A stretch of DNA of 64,000 nt from Thiomicrorhabdus immobilis (GCF_021654855.1 NZ_AP024202.1:1674001-1738000), one strand, 5' to 3'. Counted from the stretch's first letter, positions 1 to 10,625 are shown. Notes: generated by a model from the letters alone, not told the origin. Program-made: numbers and translations.

Positions 1-1050
1 AACCTCACTCTCAGGAACGGTATAACCTTCTGTATAAAGTTTGAAGTGATGAATCAACGCTTCCATGTTTGATTTAGCATCTTCTCTCGATGGAGGCGCG
101 ACCTTATTATCATCAGACATGACAGCACCCGGATTCGCTTTCAACCAATCAACACACTGTTTAATGATTTTGTTAGATTCACGCATCTCTGCAACACGTA
201 CAAGATAACGGTCATAACAATCACCCGTTACACCAACAGGGATATCAAACTCCATTTTGTCGTAAACTTCATAAGGCTGCTTTTTACGCAAATCCCACTC
301 AATACCTGAACCGCGTAACATAGGGCCAGTAAAGCCTAATTGCAACGCTCTTTCTGGTGAAACAATACCGATATCAACCGTACGCTGTTTCCAGATACGG
401 TTATCGGTCAATAAAGTTTCATATTCATCGATGTAACCAGGAAAACGCTGTGTGAAGGCTTCGATGAAATCCAGTAAAGAACCTTCACGAGTTTCATTCA
501 ACTGGTCTAACTTCTTACCCGAATTCCACTTGGAAGCTTCATATTTAGCCATGGTATCCGGCAGGTCACGGTAAACACCACCTGGACGGTAGTAAGTAGC
601 ATGCATACGAGCACCCGAAACCGCCTCATAACAATCCATCAAGTCTTCACGTTCACGGAATGCATATAGGAACACGGTCATTGCACCAATATCCAAAGCA
701 TGTGCACCCAACCACATCAAATGGTTAAGAACACGAGTGATTTCATCAAACATAACACGGATGTATTGCGCACGCTCAGGCACTTCAACACCCAGCATTT
801 TTTCGATAGCCATAACATAGGCATGTTCATTAGCCATCATGGAAACATAGTCAAGACGATCCATATAACCAATGGACTGGTTATACGGTTTAAATTCCGC
901 TAACTTTTCCGTACCACGATGTAATAAACCAATATGAGGGTCTGAACGAACAATCGTCTCACCATCCAGCTCCAAAACTAGACGAAGCACACCATGCGCT
1001 GATGGATGCTGTGGACCAAAGTTAAGAGTATAGTTACGAATTTCAGGCAT
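1..1050 (-). CDS. nuoD: NADH-quinone oxidoreductase subunit D (partial)
   Basis: 49-kDa-type subunit of respiratory complex I, part of the peripheral arm at the inner membrane that passes electrons to ubiquinone. The frame is open from the ATG at 1050 to the window edge, giving 350 codons of a family that usually has about 415, so the C-terminus lies outside. The protein begins [20 protein letters not shown], and the GPQHPSAHG motif is diagnostic of NuoD. It starts 12 bases after the nuoC stop and is the fourth gene of nuoABCD, all on the minus strand. The start follows an AGGAAT stretch. Identity is certain; only the end is missing. Confidence 0.96.
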   Translation of the reverse strand, partial: MPEIRNYTLNFGPQHPSAHGVLRLVLELDGETIVRSDPHIGLLHRGTEKLAEFKPYNQSIGYMDRLDYVSMMANEHAYVMAIEKMLGVEVPERAQYIRVMFDEITRVLNHLMWLGAHALDIGAMTVFLYAFREREDLMDCYEAVSGARMHATYYRPGGVYRDLPDTMAKYEASKWNSGKKLDQLNETREGSLLDFIEAFTQRFPGYIDEYETLLTDNRIWKQRTVDIGIVSPERALQLGFTGPMLRGSGIEWDLRKKQPYEVYDKMEFDIPVGVTGDCYDRYLVRVAEMRESNKIIKQCVDWLKANPGAVMSDDNKVAPPSREDAKSNMEALIHHFKLYTEGYTVPESEV

Positions 1051-1062
1051 TTTTATTCCTAA

Positions 1063-1734
1063 TTACACGTTTTTTGGTGATTGCTTACGAATCACTCGAG
1101 GTACATTAACTCTATTTTCAATAGAGACAGGCTCGTAAATAACACGACCTTTATCAGCGTCGTAACGCATTTCCACATTCCCGACTAAAGGGAAATCTTT
1201 ACGTAACGGGTGACCAACAAAACCATAATCGGTAAGAATACGACGCAGATCAGGATGACCTTTAAATAAAATACCAAACAGGTCGAAAGCTTCACGCTCG
1301 AACCAATTAGCCACATTCCAAATATCAATTACGCTATCAACAGTTGGCATTTGTGTTGTTTCAGGAAAAACCTTAACGCGGATTCTTAAATTGTTTTGGA
1401 TCGATAGAAGGTGATAAACAACTGCAAAACGTCTTTCCATTGAATCAACATCAGCATCATCTTCATCGGCGAAATCGAAAACGCCACGACTGAACCCGCT
1501 ATTAACGGCTTTCATGGTTTCCCAGTTCGCTTGACCATAATCCAGGTAATCAATACCGCAAAGATCCATTAGCTGTTCAAAACCTAAATCATCTCGTAAG
1601 CACTTAAAAGCTTTTAACGAATTCTTCGGCGCAACTTCAATCGTTAATTCATTTAATGCTATGTCTGAAGTAACGATTAAATCGCCCAGCACTTTATTAA
1701 CATTGTTTTGTAAATCTAAAACTGACTGTTTCAT
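1063..1734 (-). CDS. nuoC: NADH-quinone oxidoreductase subunit C
   Basis: 30-kDa-type complex I subunit that packs against NuoD and NuoB in the quinone-reducing arm. The family signature lies at residues 144-181, with [22 protein letters not shown] and GHPLRKDFP all readable. At 223 residues it is a stand-alone NuoC, not the NuoCD fusion seen in enterics. It lies 23 bases after nuoB in the nuoABCD operon. There is an acidic loop at about 90-98. No sign of damage. Confidence 0.97.
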   Translation of the reverse strand: MKQSVLDLQNNVNKVLGDLIVTSDIALNELTIEVAPKNSLKAFKCLRDDLGFEQLMDLCGIDYLDYGQANWETMKAVNSGFSRGVFDFADEDDADVDSMERRFAVVYHLLSIQNNLRIRVKVFPETTQMPTVDSVIDIWNVANWFEREAFDLFGILFKGHPDLRRILTDYGFVGHPLRKDFPLVGNVEMRYDADKGRVIYEPVSIENRVNVPRVIRKQSPKNV

Positions 1735-1757
1735 AGTAACGTCTACTTCTTTTATTC

Positions 1758-2234
1758 TTATCGAGCGATAGTGTTAGTACGTTTGATCTTGTTCTGTAAC
1801 TGGATAATCCCGTATAACAGCGCTTCAGCCGTTGGCGGGCAACCTGGAACATAGACATCTACAGGTACGATACGGTCACAACCACGAACTACAGAATATG
1901 AATAGTGGTAATAGCCACCACCATTGGCACATGAACCCATTGAAATCACCCAACGTGGCTCAGCCATCTGGTCATATACTTTTCTTAAAGCAGGAGCCAT
2001 TTTATTAACCAAAGTTCCGGCTACCACCATGACATCCGATTGACGCGGACTTGGTCTAAAGATAATACCGAAACGGTCCAAGTCATAACGTGAAGCACCC
2101 GCGTGCATCATTTCAACCGCACAACAAGCCAAACCAAATGTCATTGGCCAAAGAGAACCAGTACGAGCCCAGTTAATTAATTTATCAGCAGAAGTGGTGA
2201 CAACCCCTTCCTTTAAAACGCCTTCTACTCCCAT
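1758..2234 (-). CDS. nuoB: NADH-quinone oxidoreductase subunit B
   Basis: PSST-type complex I subunit that holds cluster N2, the last 4Fe-4S centre before quinone. The cluster cysteines are visible: the adjacent pair Cys37-Cys38 in LACCAVEMM, Cys102 in [11 protein letters not shown] and Cys132 in PGCPP. The 158-residue length is normal. Its start overlaps the end of nuoA by 10 bases, which suggests translational coupling within the operon. Confidence 0.98.
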   Translation of the reverse strand: MGVEGVLKEGVVTTSADKLINWARTGSLWPMTFGLACCAVEMMHAGASRYDLDRFGIIFRPSPRQSDVMVVAGTLVNKMAPALRKVYDQMAEPRWVISMGSCANGGGYYHYSYSVVRGCDRIVPVDVYVPGCPPTAEALLYGIIQLQNKIKRTNTIAR

Positions 2235-2581
2235 TCAAGCGCTCCTTTTTTCCACTCATAGATAAAACCGACAACTAAAAGCGATAAAAACACACCCATA
2301 GCCAATAAACCGAAAGTCCCCACTTCATCTAATACAATCGCCCAAGGGAATAGAAAGGCAATTTCCAAGTCAAAGATGATGAACAAAATAGCAACCAGAT
2401 AAAAACGTACATCGAATTTCATACGTGCATCTTCAAACGCCTCAAAACCACACTCATAAGGAGAGTTTTTCTCAGCATCAGGCTTTTGCGGACCTAACAG
2501 GTAACCGATTAATATTGGGCCAACCCCAAAAAGGGCGCCTAGAACAATAAAGACTAGGACAGGAAGATAATTTTCTAGCAT
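2225..2581 (-). CDS. nuoA: NADH-quinone oxidoreductase subunit A
   Basis: Small membrane subunit of complex I at the junction of the quinone arm and the membrane arm. From the ATG at 2581 the protein has 118 residues and begins [11 protein letters not shown]. Three membrane segments are visible, at roughly 5-27, 60-82 and 88-110. The family loop containing PYECGFE is present. The reading frame is open further upstream, but the ATG at 2581 fits family length and has a GAGG sequence 10 bases ahead of it. First gene of the nuo operon, about 60 bases downstream of tRNA-Leu. Confidence 0.95.
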   Translation of the reverse strand: MLENYLPVLVFIVLGALFGVGPILIGYLLGPQKPDAEKNSPYECGFEAFEDARMKFDVRFYLVAILFIIFDLEIAFLFPWAIVLDEVGTFGLLAMGVFLSLLVVGFIYEWKKGALEWE

Positions 2582-2642
2582 GGGTTTTAGACCTCGTCTA
2601 GCGTTTGATTCACCATTGCATCCATGCAACAGCATTAAAATA

Positions 2643-2727
2643 TGGTGCCGATGGCCGGAGTCGAACCGGCACAGCTTGCGCCACTACCCCCTCAAGATAG
2701 CGTGTCTACCAATTTCACCACATCGGC
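2643..2727 (-). tRNA. tRNA-Leu (anticodon GAG)
   Basis: Read on the minus strand this folds as a class II tRNA: acceptor GCCGAUG pairs with CAUCGGC, followed by discriminator A and an encoded CCA. The anticodon stem CUAUC/GGUAG encloses the loop UUGAGGG, so the anticodon is GAG, which reads CUC and CUU leucine codons. A long variable arm and a GCCGG-UUCGACU T arm are present. It sits between secG and nuoA, where gammaproteobacteria often keep a leucine tRNA after secG. Confidence 0.97.
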
Positions 2728-2737
2728 AATAAACTTA

Positions 2738-3055
2738 TTATTCAGGAACTACTGGCGCAGCAGTATCTTCCTTAGTTTGTACTTGTTCAACAGGCGCTTT
2801 AGTTACACTCTGATAACCCTTCGCTTGCTGACTACCAATATAGGCAAGCACAAGACTGGTAATGAAAAAGACTGTCGCAACAACTGCCGTCATTCTCGAT
2901 AGGAAAGTAGCAGAACCACTGCTACCAAAAACAGATTGCGAAGAACCACCACCAAAGTTGGCACCCGCGTCAGCACCCTTGCCGTGCTGAACCAAAACTA
3001 ACGCAATAAGAATCAATGCGATAATCAAATGTATCGTTAATACAATTCCAAACAT
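2738..3055 (-). CDS. secG: Preprotein translocase subunit SecG
   Basis: Accessory subunit of the SecYEG channel in the inner membrane, assisting protein export. The 105-residue protein has two membrane segments (about 1-22 and 52-74) separated by a Gly/Ser-rich loop containing [19 protein letters not shown], characteristic of SecG. A Thr/Val/Glu-rich tail follows. It lies two bases after tpiA and just before tRNA-Leu, the usual tpiA-secG-tRNA-Leu arrangement. Confidence 0.96.
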   Translation of the reverse strand: MFGIVLTIHLIIALILIALVLVQHGKGADAGANFGGGSSQSVFGSSGSATFLSRMTAVVATVFFITSLVLAYIGSQQAKGYQSVTKAPVEQVQTKEDTAAPVVPE

Positions 3056-3057
3056 GT

Positions 3058-3813
3058 TTAGCCCGCCGCTTTACAAATTGCGATGAAATCGTCAGCATTC
3101 AGAGATGCTCCACCGATTAACCCACCGTCGATGTCCGCTTGACCGAATAATTCTTTTGCATTATCAGGTTTAACACTTCCACCATATTGAATAATTACTT
3201 TATCTGCTACTGCAGAGTTCAACGCCGCCAACTTGCCGCGAATGAAAGCATGTACCTCTTGTGCCTGTGCTGGTGAAGCCGTTACTCCTGTTCCGATAGC
3301 CCAAACAGGCTCATAAGCGATCACAATATCTGTAAAAGCTTCGATACCAACCACATCAAGAACAGCATCTAATTGGCCGGCAATTACCGATTCCATCACA
3401 CCAGATTCACGTTCTTGCAAAGTTTCACCAACACATAAGATTGGCGTGACTTTTGCCGACAACGCAACTTTGACTTTTTGTGCAATTTCAGCATCTGTCT
3501 CACCATAGATGGCGCGACGTTCAGAATGACCTAAAATCACATAATCACACGCACAATCTTTAAGCATCTCAACAGAGTTCTCACCCGTATAAGCACCTTG
3601 CACAGGCTCTACTGCCATATTTTGCGCACCTAGAGCAATAACATCATTAGAAAGTGCGCGTTTTGTATAATCTATATAAATTGCGGGTGGACAAACAGCC
3701 ACATCTACGTCACCAAGTTGGTCAGCTTTAGCATTTAGCCCTGTTACCAAGCTCAAAATAGACGCCTTTGAACCATGCATTTTCCAGTTCCCTGCGACAA
3801 ACGGCTTTCTCAT
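3058..3813 (-). CDS. tpiA: Triosephosphate isomerase
   Basis: Interconverts dihydroxyacetone phosphate and glyceraldehyde 3-phosphate in glycolysis, gluconeogenesis and, in an autotroph, the Calvin cycle. The catalytic residues are readable: Lys11 in NWKM, His96 in ILGHSERR and Glu168 in [11 protein letters not shown]. The phosphate-binding YGGSVKPDN loop is near the C-terminus. The length of 251 residues is standard. Located between glmM and secG on the minus strand. Confidence 0.98.
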   Translation of the reverse strand: MRKPFVAGNWKMHGSKASILSLVTGLNAKADQLGDVDVAVCPPAIYIDYTKRALSNDVIALGAQNMAVEPVQGAYTGENSVEMLKDCACDYVILGHSERRAIYGETDAEIAQKVKVALSAKVTPILCVGETLQERESGVMESVIAGQLDAVLDVVGIEAFTDIVIAYEPVWAIGTGVTASPAQAQEVHAFIRGKLAALNSAVADKVIIQYGGSVKPDNAKELFGQADIDGGLIGGASLNADDFIAICKAAG

Positions 3814-3881
3814 TTACTAATCTCCAACACAAAAGTTTTACAATATTAGCGTTTTCTTTTACGAAAAACAATATTGCATTT

Positions 3882-5219
3882 TTATGAAATTTCTGATTCC
3901 ACAACATTAATTAATTCATTTGCAAGCGTTTCCACTAAAACACCATCAGCCCCTTCAACCATCACACGGATAAGCGGCTCGGTACCAGACGCCCTAACCA
4001 AAACTCGCCCCTGACTTCCAAGGCGTTGTTCTGCCTGGATTATTGCTTCCCTCAACACATCGGAACCCATAATCTTTTTAGCATTATCAACACGCTTGTT
4101 TTTCAAGACCTGCGGATAAAATTCAACCTCACCGGTTAATTCAGCAAGACTTTTTCCTGTTGAAACAATTGCAGACATAATTTGCAAAGAGGCGACAATA
4201 CCATCGCCAGTTGAGGTTTTGTTTAGACATAAAACATGGCCTGATGGCTCAGCGCCGAACTTCCAATCCTGTTCCGTCAATTTTTGCATAACGTAACGGT
4301 CACCGACCTGCGAACGCTCAAAACCAACACCTTTGTCACGCAAAGCATTTTCAACACCGAGATTACTCATTACCGTGCCGACAACACCCTTAACCTCTAA
4401 GCCCGAATGCATGGCTAGAATGTATAAAATCAAATCACCATCGACAACCTTACCGAACTCATCCACCATAATGACCCTATCGCCATCGCCATCAAACGCG
4501 ATACCCAGATTAGCCCGTTGCTTAACAACTTCGGCTTGCAAGGCTTCGACATGGGTTGCGCCACATTCATGATTTATATTGATACCATTCGGATTGACAC
4601 CAATTGAAACCACTTCAGCACCTAACTCTTCAAACACATGCGGGGCAATATGATAGGTCGCACCATTTGAACAATCCAAAACCACCTTATAACCATCTAG
4701 CTTTGCCTGCGCGCTGTAAGTGCTTTTACAAAACTCAATATAACGCCCGGCGGCATCTTCTATCCGTTTTGCCTTACCGAGTTGTTCAGAAGGAACCACT
4801 TCAATATCCTCTTCAAAGGCAGCCTCTACTTCCAACTCGATTGAATCACTGATTTTCTTACCCTGTGATGAAAAGAACTTGATGCCATTATCATGATGCG
4901 GATTATGTGATGCGCTGATTACAATCCCCGCATCGGCATGAAATGTCTGTGTTAAATAGGCGACTGCAGGTGTAGGCATCGGTCCAAGCAACATCACATC
5001 AATACCCGCTGCGATAAAACCAGCTTCCAAAGCCGATTCAAACATATAGCCTGAAATACGTGTATCCTTGCCAATCATCACTTTCGACTCACCACGAGCC
5101 TTCATCACCTTGCCTGTCGCCCACCCTAATTTTAAAATCTGATCAGGGCGAATCATTCCTGAACCGACACGGTTGCGGATACCATCAGTACCAAAATATT
5201 TTTTCTGAGTTTCTTTCAT
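3882..5219 (-). CDS. glmM: Phosphoglucosamine mutase
   Basis: Converts glucosamine 6-phosphate to glucosamine 1-phosphate, a cytoplasmic step toward UDP-GlcNAc for peptidoglycan and lipopolysaccharide. The phosphoserine loop ISASHNP lies at about residues 101-107, the metal loop DGDGDR in the middle, and the RASGTEPLIRVMVEG phosphate-binding motif near the C-terminus. A TTG six bases upstream would also be in frame, but the ATG at 5219 gives 445 residues, the usual family length, with an AGG about 8 bases ahead. It lies between folP and tpiA, as in many gammaproteobacteria. Confidence 0.97.
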   Translation of the reverse strand: MKETQKKYFGTDGIRNRVGSGMIRPDQILKLGWATGKVMKARGESKVMIGKDTRISGYMFESALEAGFIAAGIDVMLLGPMPTPAVAYLTQTFHADAGIVISASHNPHHDNGIKFFSSQGKKISDSIELEVEAAFEEDIEVVPSEQLGKAKRIEDAAGRYIEFCKSTYSAQAKLDGYKVVLDCSNGATYHIAPHVFEELGAEVVSIGVNPNGININHECGATHVEALQAEVVKQRANLGIAFDGDGDRVIMVDEFGKVVDGDLILYILAMHSGLEVKGVVGTVMSNLGVENALRDKGVGFERSQVGDRYVMQKLTEQDWKFGAEPSGHVLCLNKTSTGDGIVASLQIMSAIVSTGKSLAELTGEVEFYPQVLKNKRVDNAKKIMGSDVLREAIIQAEQRLGSQGRVLVRASGTEPLIRVMVEGADGVLVETLANELINVVESEIS

Positions 5220-5283
5220 AAACAACCTATCAAGCCACCTAAAAGCAACTTATTTAAAACAACGAGAGATTCCAAACCATCAA

Positions 5284-6120
5284 CTAGGTAAGACTTGCGA
5301 TAACCGTCAATGCCTCAACCGTTGGTGCGACATCATGCACTCTCACTATCTGTGAACCTTTCATGCCCGCCAGTATTGCGGCGGCAACACTACCATGCAA
5401 ACGACTTTGCAGCGGAACATCACCTAGAATTTCGCCAATCATGCGTTTACGAGAAACACCTACCAAAATCGGATATTCAAGAGAGGTAAATTCTGACAAC
5501 TCTTTAAACAGCCGTTTATTATGCTCTAAAGTCTTACCAAAACCAAATCCAGGATCTAAAATTATCCGACTTTTATCAATACCGGCTTGCTCACAAACAC
5601 TCGCCCGGCTCAACAAAAATGCCTTAACTTCCTCCACGACATCTTCATAAGATGGTGCTTGCTGCATATCACCCGGATTGCCCTTTTTATGCATAAGACA
5701 GACCGCAACCTGGCCTTTAGCGACACAGTCAATAGCTCCGGTGTCTTGCAAGGCATTGACATCATTGACAATCGACACTCCAGCAATTATCGACTCCTGC
5801 ATAACCGGAGTCTTATAGGTATCTACCGAAACTGGAACATCAAACCTTTCGGTAATCCATTCGACTACCGGTATTACACGCTCCAGCTCAACGGAAAGCG
5901 GCACTGCATCAGCACCAGGCCTGGTCGACTCCCCTCCAACATCGATAATATCCACACCTTGTGAAATCATCTGAACGACACGCTCCTCAATAAGCTTTTG
6001 GGATACAAACAGTCCGCCATCAGAAAATGAGTCTGGAGTCACATTCAATATCCCCATCACCAGTGGAGTACCAGGCCTGGTCAAATGAATCCTGTGCAAT
6101 TCTTTTTCTATATCAAACAT
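5284..6120 (-). CDS. folP: Dihydropteroate synthase
   Basis: Joins p-aminobenzoate to the pterin pyrophosphate in folate synthesis. Residues 22-36 contain MGILNVTPDSFSDGG, the pterin-binding signature; the second motif VDVGGESTRPGA and a C-terminal VRVHD are also present. The ATG at 6120 (278 residues) is preceded by GAGGATAGGT; a TTG 12 bases upstream is less likely. The gene holds two exact copies of the ACCAGGCCTGGT palindrome 156 bases apart, both translated as Thr-Arg-Pro-Gly. It precedes glmM and follows the ftsH terminator. Confidence 0.97.
   Translation of the reverse strand: MFDIEKELHRIHLTRPGTPLVMGILNVTPDSFSDGGLFVSQKLIEERVVQMISQGVDIIDVGGESTRPGADAVPLSVELERVIPVVEWITERFDVPVSVDTYKTPVMQESIIAGVSIVNDVNALQDTGAIDCVAKGQVAVCLMHKKGNPGDMQQAPSYEDVVEEVKAFLLSRASVCEQAGIDKSRIILDPGFGFGKTLEHNKRLFKELSEFTSLEYPILVGVSRKRMIGEILGDVPLQSRLHGSVAAAILAGMKGSQIVRVHDVAPTVEALTVIASLT
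5914..5925. repeat. Iterated palindrome, exact copy (in folP)
   Basis: ACCAGGCCTGGT, read in folP as Thr-Arg-Pro-Gly within ESTRPGAD. The codons fall on conserved folP motif 2, so this copy may owe something to protein constraint. Confidence 0.9.
6070..6081. repeat. Iterated palindrome, exact copy (in folP)
   Basis: ACCAGGCCTGGT, again read as Thr-Arg-Pro-Gly in HLTRPGTP near the folP N-terminus. This is the second copy in the same gene. Confidence 0.9.
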
Positions 6121-6174
6121 ACCTATCCTCAAACATTATTGCTACCGGAACCTAGCAAACAATGATTCCTATCC

Positions 6175-6201
6175 AAAAAAAAACCCCGAAATCGGGGTTT
6201 T
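6175..6201 (-). terminator. Rho-independent terminator of ftsH
   Basis: On the minus strand AAAACCCCGA pairs with TCGGGGTTTT around a two-base spacer, followed by a run of nine T. It lies 20 bases past the ftsH stop and ahead of folP, so folP may rely on read-through or its own promoter. Confidence 0.88.
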
Positions 6202-6219
6202 CTTAAAGAAACCAATCAA

Positions 6220-8202
6220 CTAGTGTAGTTTTGGCTCACTATTTTTTGCCTCTTCACTCGAAGCCTCTCCAGACAAATCATCCTTAACCATATCAACTGG
6301 CTTTTCAGATTCATCCTGTGCTTTGACTTCGCTATCTGAACCTGCAGAAGCACTAGAATCATGATCATCAGAACCCTGCCAATCTTTTGGTTCACCAGCT
6401 GGACGGCCTTCCATGATGTTCTTGATCTGTTCTGCATCGATTGTCTCGTACTGCATAAGCGCTTCGGTCATCAACTCCAGCTCTTTAGAGTGCTCAGTCA
6501 GGATATCCGTTGCTCTTTTGTAGTTACGATCAATCAAGTTACGAATTTCATGGTCGATCTCTTTAGAGATTTCACCAGAAACGTTGGCATTACGGGAACT
6601 TCCCATAAAGCCACCTTTATCATCTTCTTCATACATGAGCGGACCAAGATTATCTGAAAGCCCCCACTTGGTGACCATATTTCGTGCGATCATAGTGGCA
6701 CGCTCAATATCGTTACTTGCCCCAGTCGTTACCGCATCTGGACCATAAATCAATTCCTCGGCGATACGGCCACCATATAAACTCGAAAGCTGGCTTTCTA
6801 ACTTACGTTTACTGTAGCTATAACTATCTTCTTCTGGAAGATACATGGTGACACCCAAGGCTCTACCACGCGGCATGATACTAACCTTATAGACAGGGTC
6901 ATGCTCAGGCACCAACCAACCGACAATCGCATGGCCAGCCTCATGGTAAGCCGTCATACGACGCTCTTTTTCACTCATGACCATACTCTTACGCTCAACA
7001 CCCATAAGAATTTTGTCTTTGGCCTTTTCAAAATGTTTTTGGGTCACCAATTTATCATTATTGCGAGCGGCAAACAGAGCGGCCTCGTTAACCAAGTTAG
7101 CCAAGTCTGCACCGGAAAAACCTGGTGTGCCGCGAGCAATATACGATGGTTCTACATCATCAGCTAAAGGCACTTTACGCATATGAACTTTCAGAATCTG
7201 TTCACGTCCACGAATATCCGGTAGACCCACAGTAACCTGTCTATCGAAACGACCTGGACGAAGTAATGCAGGGTCAAGTACGTCAGCACGGTTGGTGGCG
7301 GCAATGACAATAACCCCTTCATTCCCTTCAAAACCATCCATCTCAACCAGCATTTGGTTCAAGGTCTGCTCACGCTCATCGTTTCCGCCACCCATACCTG
7401 AGCCTCGACTACGACCAACCGCGTCAATCTCATCAATAAAGATAATACATGGTGCATGCGCTTTAGCTTGCTCAAACATGTCGCGAACACGCGAGGCACC
7501 AACACCCACAAACATCTCCACAAAATCAGAACCCGAGATGGTGAAGAAAGGTACTTTAGCTTCTCCAGCAATCGCTTTGGCAAGCAATGTCTTACCGGTA
7601 CCAGGAGGTCCCACCATCAAGACACCGCGAGGGATACTTCCCCCCAAATTCTGGTATTTTGTTGGGTCTTTCAAGAAATCAACAATTTCACCTACTTCTT
7701 GTTTCGCTTCATCAGCACCGGCCACATCATCCAAAGTCACCTTGTTTTGATCATCCGTCAGCATCCTTGCTTTGCTTTTACCGAATGACATTGGGCCACC
7801 CTTGCCGCCAACACCGCCACCCATTGAGCGCATGAAGAAAATCCATACACCAATTAAAAGCAACATTGGGAACCAAGAAATGAAAATCTGCATCAAAACA
7901 CTTTGCTGCTCAGGAGGCTGCGCACTGACTTTAACCTGATTATCCAACAAATCACCCATCAAACCAGGATCACCTGGATTGTAGGTCGTGAAAGCATCCC
8001 CATTGGTATATACACCACGAATGGTTTGACCTTCGATAGAGACCTTACTAACCTGTTGTTGATGAACCTGTTCAATAAAATCTGAATAGTCTAAACGGCC
8101 TGATGAATTCTGCCCTTGAGTACTAAAATGATTGAAAACAGACATTAACACCATGGCCACTACTGTCCAAATCAGTACATTTTTTAGCATATCGTTTTTC
8201 AT
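6220..8202 (-). CDS. ftsH: ATP-dependent zinc metalloprotease FtsH
   Basis: Membrane-anchored AAA+ protease that degrades misassembled membrane proteins and regulatory substrates such as LpxC in relatives. Membrane segments are at about 8-24 and 103-124 with a periplasmic domain between. Walker A GPPGTGKT is at 198-205, Walker B IIFIDEID at 253-260, and the zinc motif HEAGH at 420-424. The last 60 residues form a Ser/Asp/Glu-rich tail typical of proteobacterial FtsH. The 660-residue length is normal. It follows rlmE and ends at a strong terminator. Confidence 0.98.
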   Translation of the reverse strand: MKNDMLKNVLIWTVVAMVLMSVFNHFSTQGQNSSGRLDYSDFIEQVHQQQVSKVSIEGQTIRGVYTNGDAFTTYNPGDPGLMGDLLDNQVKVSAQPPEQQSVLMQIFISWFPMLLLIGVWIFFMRSMGGGVGGKGGPMSFGKSKARMLTDDQNKVTLDDVAGADEAKQEVGEIVDFLKDPTKYQNLGGSIPRGVLMVGPPGTGKTLLAKAIAGEAKVPFFTISGSDFVEMFVGVGASRVRDMFEQAKAHAPCIIFIDEIDAVGRSRGSGMGGGNDEREQTLNQMLVEMDGFEGNEGVIVIAATNRADVLDPALLRPGRFDRQVTVGLPDIRGREQILKVHMRKVPLADDVEPSYIARGTPGFSGADLANLVNEAALFAARNNDKLVTQKHFEKAKDKILMGVERKSMVMSEKERRMTAYHEAGHAIVGWLVPEHDPVYKVSIMPRGRALGVTMYLPEEDSYSYSKRKLESQLSSLYGGRIAEELIYGPDAVTTGASNDIERATMIARNMVTKWGLSDNLGPLMYEEDDKGGFMGSSRNANVSGEISKEIDHEIRNLIDRNYKRATDILTEHSKELELMTEALMQYETIDAEQIKNIMEGRPAGEPKDWQGSDDHDSSASAGSDSEVKAQDESEKPVDMVKDDLSGEASSEEAKNSEPKLH

Positions 8203-8344
8203 TATTAACCTTACTTTTTCTAAACCATACGTTAATTAAAACGTAATCAATCGATGAAAATCTTATTTCAGCTACTTTATCACACTTTTAAATAAAAAAA
8301 ACTTATAGCACAGCCTTAATTATTAATAACCATTCTTTATATAA

Positions 8345-8965
8345 TTAAGCTTTTTTACCACGAGCCAATAAATAAATTTCTTTGCTTCTCGCTCTAGAAG
8401 CCTGGGGTTTACGTGTAATGACCTTGTCATATTTGGACTTTAAGTTGAGGATTAATTCATTATAGCCCTCACCTTGAAAAACTTTCATCAGCAAATCGCC
8501 ATTCTTCTTCAAGACTTGGTCGGCCAACTCAACACAAAGCTCTACCAAATACATCGCGCGGGGAATATCAACCCCCTTGTTACCACTCATATTTGGCGCC
8601 ATGTCAGACATAACCACATCGACATCTCGACCATCCAGCGCTGACAATAGATTATTGTAAACCTCATCTTCTCTAAAATCGCCTTGAATAAAGGTGACAC
8701 CGGCAAAAGGCTCAACAGGTAAAATATCTAAAGCAAACACTTCACCCTGACTGCCGATTTTATGTGCGGTCCACTGTGACCAACCACCTGGGGCAGCACC
8801 TAAATCCACAACACACATACCATTTTTAAACAGTTTGTCTTTATCATCAATCTCTTGCAGTTTATAAACCGCTCGAGAACGCCAGCCTTCTTGCTTAGCT
8901 TTCAAAACATAAGGGTCGTCAAAATGCTCTTTTAACCAACCTGCGCTCGATTTACTTCTCGCCAT
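8345..8965 (-). CDS. rlmE: 23S rRNA 2'-O-ribose U2552 methyltransferase RlmE
   Basis: Heat-shock methyltransferase (FtsJ/RrmJ) that 2'-O-methylates U2552 in the 50S A-loop. The SAM-binding motif VVDLGAAPGGWSQW lies at about 53-66, and the Lys-Asp-Lys-Glu catalytic set is consistent with YKLQEID, SDMAPN, LMKVFQGEG and SKEIYL. The 206-residue length matches the family. It precedes ftsH, its normal partner, with a 142-base gap, and is divergent from yhbY. Confidence 0.97.
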   Translation of the reverse strand: MARSKSSAGWLKEHFDDPYVLKAKQEGWRSRAVYKLQEIDDKDKLFKNGMCVVDLGAAPGGWSQWTAHKIGSQGEVFALDILPVEPFAGVTFIQGDFREDEVYNNLLSALDGRDVDVVMSDMAPNMSGNKGVDIPRAMYLVELCVELADQVLKKNGDLLMKVFQGEGYNELILNLKSKYDKVITRKPQASRARSKEIYLLARGKKA

Positions 8966-9029
8966 AATGTGTTTTCAACTACAATATATAAAACTAAATT
9001 ATTAATAATGACTTCAATTGGAAAATTCA

Positions 9030-9335
9030 ATGAGCCAACCAGAAAAATTAAACACCAACCAAAAGAAATTCTTACGTGGAATTGCTCACGGTTTAAACCC
9101 AATGATTATTATTGGCGCTAACGGCGTTACAGAAAGCTTAATGGCTGAACTTGAAAGCACCTTAGAACATCATGAAATTCTTAAAATCAAAATGGCTTCT
9201 GCAGACCGTGAAGATAGAAAGAAAATTGTTGATTACATCTTAGAACAAACAGGGGCTTTATTGGTTCAAACCATTGGTAAAGTGTGTGTCATCTATCGCC
9301 AGAGTGAAGAGACCGAACTTCCTCTACCACGATAA
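9030..9335 (+). CDS. yhbY: Ribosome-associated CRM-domain protein YhbY
   Basis: Small RNA-binding protein with a CRM domain that associates with pre-50S ribosomal subunits in enterics. The conserved pattern LRGIAHGLNPMIIIGANGVTES and a GxxxxVQTIGK-like C-terminal part are visible. The ATG at 9030 gives 101 residues with a GGAAA ribosome-binding site. A TTG 12 bases upstream is in frame but lacks a site. Divergent from rlmE, the usual location. Confidence 0.94.
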   Translation: MSQPEKLNTNQKKFLRGIAHGLNPMIIIGANGVTESLMAELESTLEHHEILKIKMASADREDRKKIVDYILEQTGALLVQTIGKVCVIYRQSEETELPLPR

Positions 9336-9346
9336 CCCGCCAACAT

Positions 9347-9380
9347 AAAAAGGGTTAAGAAACGACCTCTTAACCCCTTA
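9347..9380. terminator. Bidirectional terminator between yhbY and metZ
   Basis: GGGTTAAG at 9352-9359 pairs with CTTAACCC at 9369-9376 around a nine-base loop. On the minus strand a five-T run follows, serving metZ; on the plus strand CTTATTA follows, a weaker tail for yhbY. The two genes converge here. Confidence 0.75.
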
Positions 9381-9420
9381 TTACAGCAAACCTGATTTTA
9401 AATCCACACCTAAACCGGCT

Positions 9421-10599
9421 TTAAACCAACTTATCTAAACCTCTTTTCAAGTCCTGCTTGATATCCTCAATAGACTCCAAACCTACCGAAACACGAATTA
9501 AATTATCGGTAATACCCGCTTGAATTCTTGCTTCAGGATCAACACGGCTATGAGTCGTAGTCGCAGGATGGGTAATACTGGTCTTAACATCACCAAGGTT
9601 CGCGGTAATCGACAACATCTGGGTAGCATCAATGACACTCCATGCCTGTTCTCGAGTGCCCTTAACTTTAAAACTCACCAAACCACCGCCAGCAGACTGC
9701 TGTTTACTAGCCAACTCAAACTGAGGATGCGACTCCAATCCTGGATAAAAGACGGTTTCCACCGCCGGATGATCCGTTAACCATACCGCCAACGCTTCGG
9801 CGTTTTCACAGTGTGCTCGCATCCGTACAGGCAGTGTCTCTAATCCTTTTAGGAAAATCCAAGCATTAAATGCACTCATAGTTGGCCCAGCCGTACGCAT
9901 AAAACCACGAACAGGCTCTTCAATTAACGCTTCAGAACCGACAACCGCACCACCAATCCCACGACCTTGTCCATCAATGAACTTGGTTGCAGAATGAATG
10001 ACAATGTCAGCTCCCTGCTCTAATGGTCTTTGTAGAATCGGCGTGCAAAAGCAGTTATCCACAATCAATAAACAGTCATTGGCTTTTGCCAAAGAACTTA
10101 AGGCACTTAAATCCGCTACTTCAGTAAGAGGGTTTGATGGCGTTTCTAAAAAGAACGCTTTGGTATTCTGCTGAATCGCGGACTGCCATTCACGGATATC
10201 CGTTTGTGAAACAAAGGTAACCTCAACACCGAACTTAGCCAGATACTTGGTGAACAGTACTTTTGTCGTACCAAAAATACTTTGTGAAGAAACCACATGG
10301 TCACCCGCTTGGCATAACCCCATAAAGGTCGATAAGATAGCCGACATTCCAGAAGCGGTAGCAACACAAGATTCTCCACCCTCCATTAACGCTAAGCGAT
10401 TTTCAAACGCCCTGACCGTTGGGTTGGTAAAACGGGAGTAAACATTACCCTTTTCTTCTCCACTAAAACGTGCCGCTGCTTGAGCAGCCGATTTATAACG
10501 AAAACTCGATGTAGGGAAAATCGCTTCACTATTCTCTTGTTCCGCTGTCTGCTGGTAACCCGCTCTGACCGCAAGTGTATCTATATCAAACTCATTCAC
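9421..10599 (-). CDS. metZ: O-succinylhomoserine sulfhydrylase
   Basis: PLP enzyme that makes homocysteine directly from activated homoserine and sulfide. The PLP lysine is Lys206 in SATKFIDGQG, and the YSRFTNPT and ETPSNP motifs of the Cys/Met-metabolism family are present. The 392 residues fit MetZ better than cystathionine synthases, and the position after purF is the classical metZ location in gammaproteobacteria. The acyl donor (succinyl or acetyl) cannot be read from sequence alone. It lies 26 bases after purF. Confidence 0.92.
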   Translation of the reverse strand: MNEFDIDTLAVRAGYQQTAEQENSEAIFPTSSFRYKSAAQAAARFSGEEKGNVYSRFTNPTVRAFENRLALMEGGESCVATASGMSAILSTFMGLCQAGDHVVSSQSIFGTTKVLFTKYLAKFGVEVTFVSQTDIREWQSAIQQNTKAFFLETPSNPLTEVADLSALSSLAKANDCLLIVDNCFCTPILQRPLEQGADIVIHSATKFIDGQGRGIGGAVVGSEALIEEPVRGFMRTAGPTMSAFNAWIFLKGLETLPVRMRAHCENAEALAVWLTDHPAVETVFYPGLESHPQFELASKQQSAGGGLVSFKVKGTREQAWSVIDATQMLSITANLGDVKTSITHPATTTHSRVDPEARIQAGITDNLIRVSVGLESIEDIKQDLKRGLDKLV

Positions 10600-10625
10600 T
10601 GAAATTCACCCATTAACTTATCTAG

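Noticed and set aside
2642-2902. Plus-strand open frame of 86 codons starting in tRNA-Leu
   Set aside because: It runs antisense through the tRNA and secG. The peptide is a well-known artefact of tRNA sequence and has no ribosome-binding site.
7292-7750. Plus-strand open frame of 152 codons
   Set aside because: Antisense to the AAA domain of ftsH, low-complexity Ser/Pro/Thr, explained by codon bias of the real gene.
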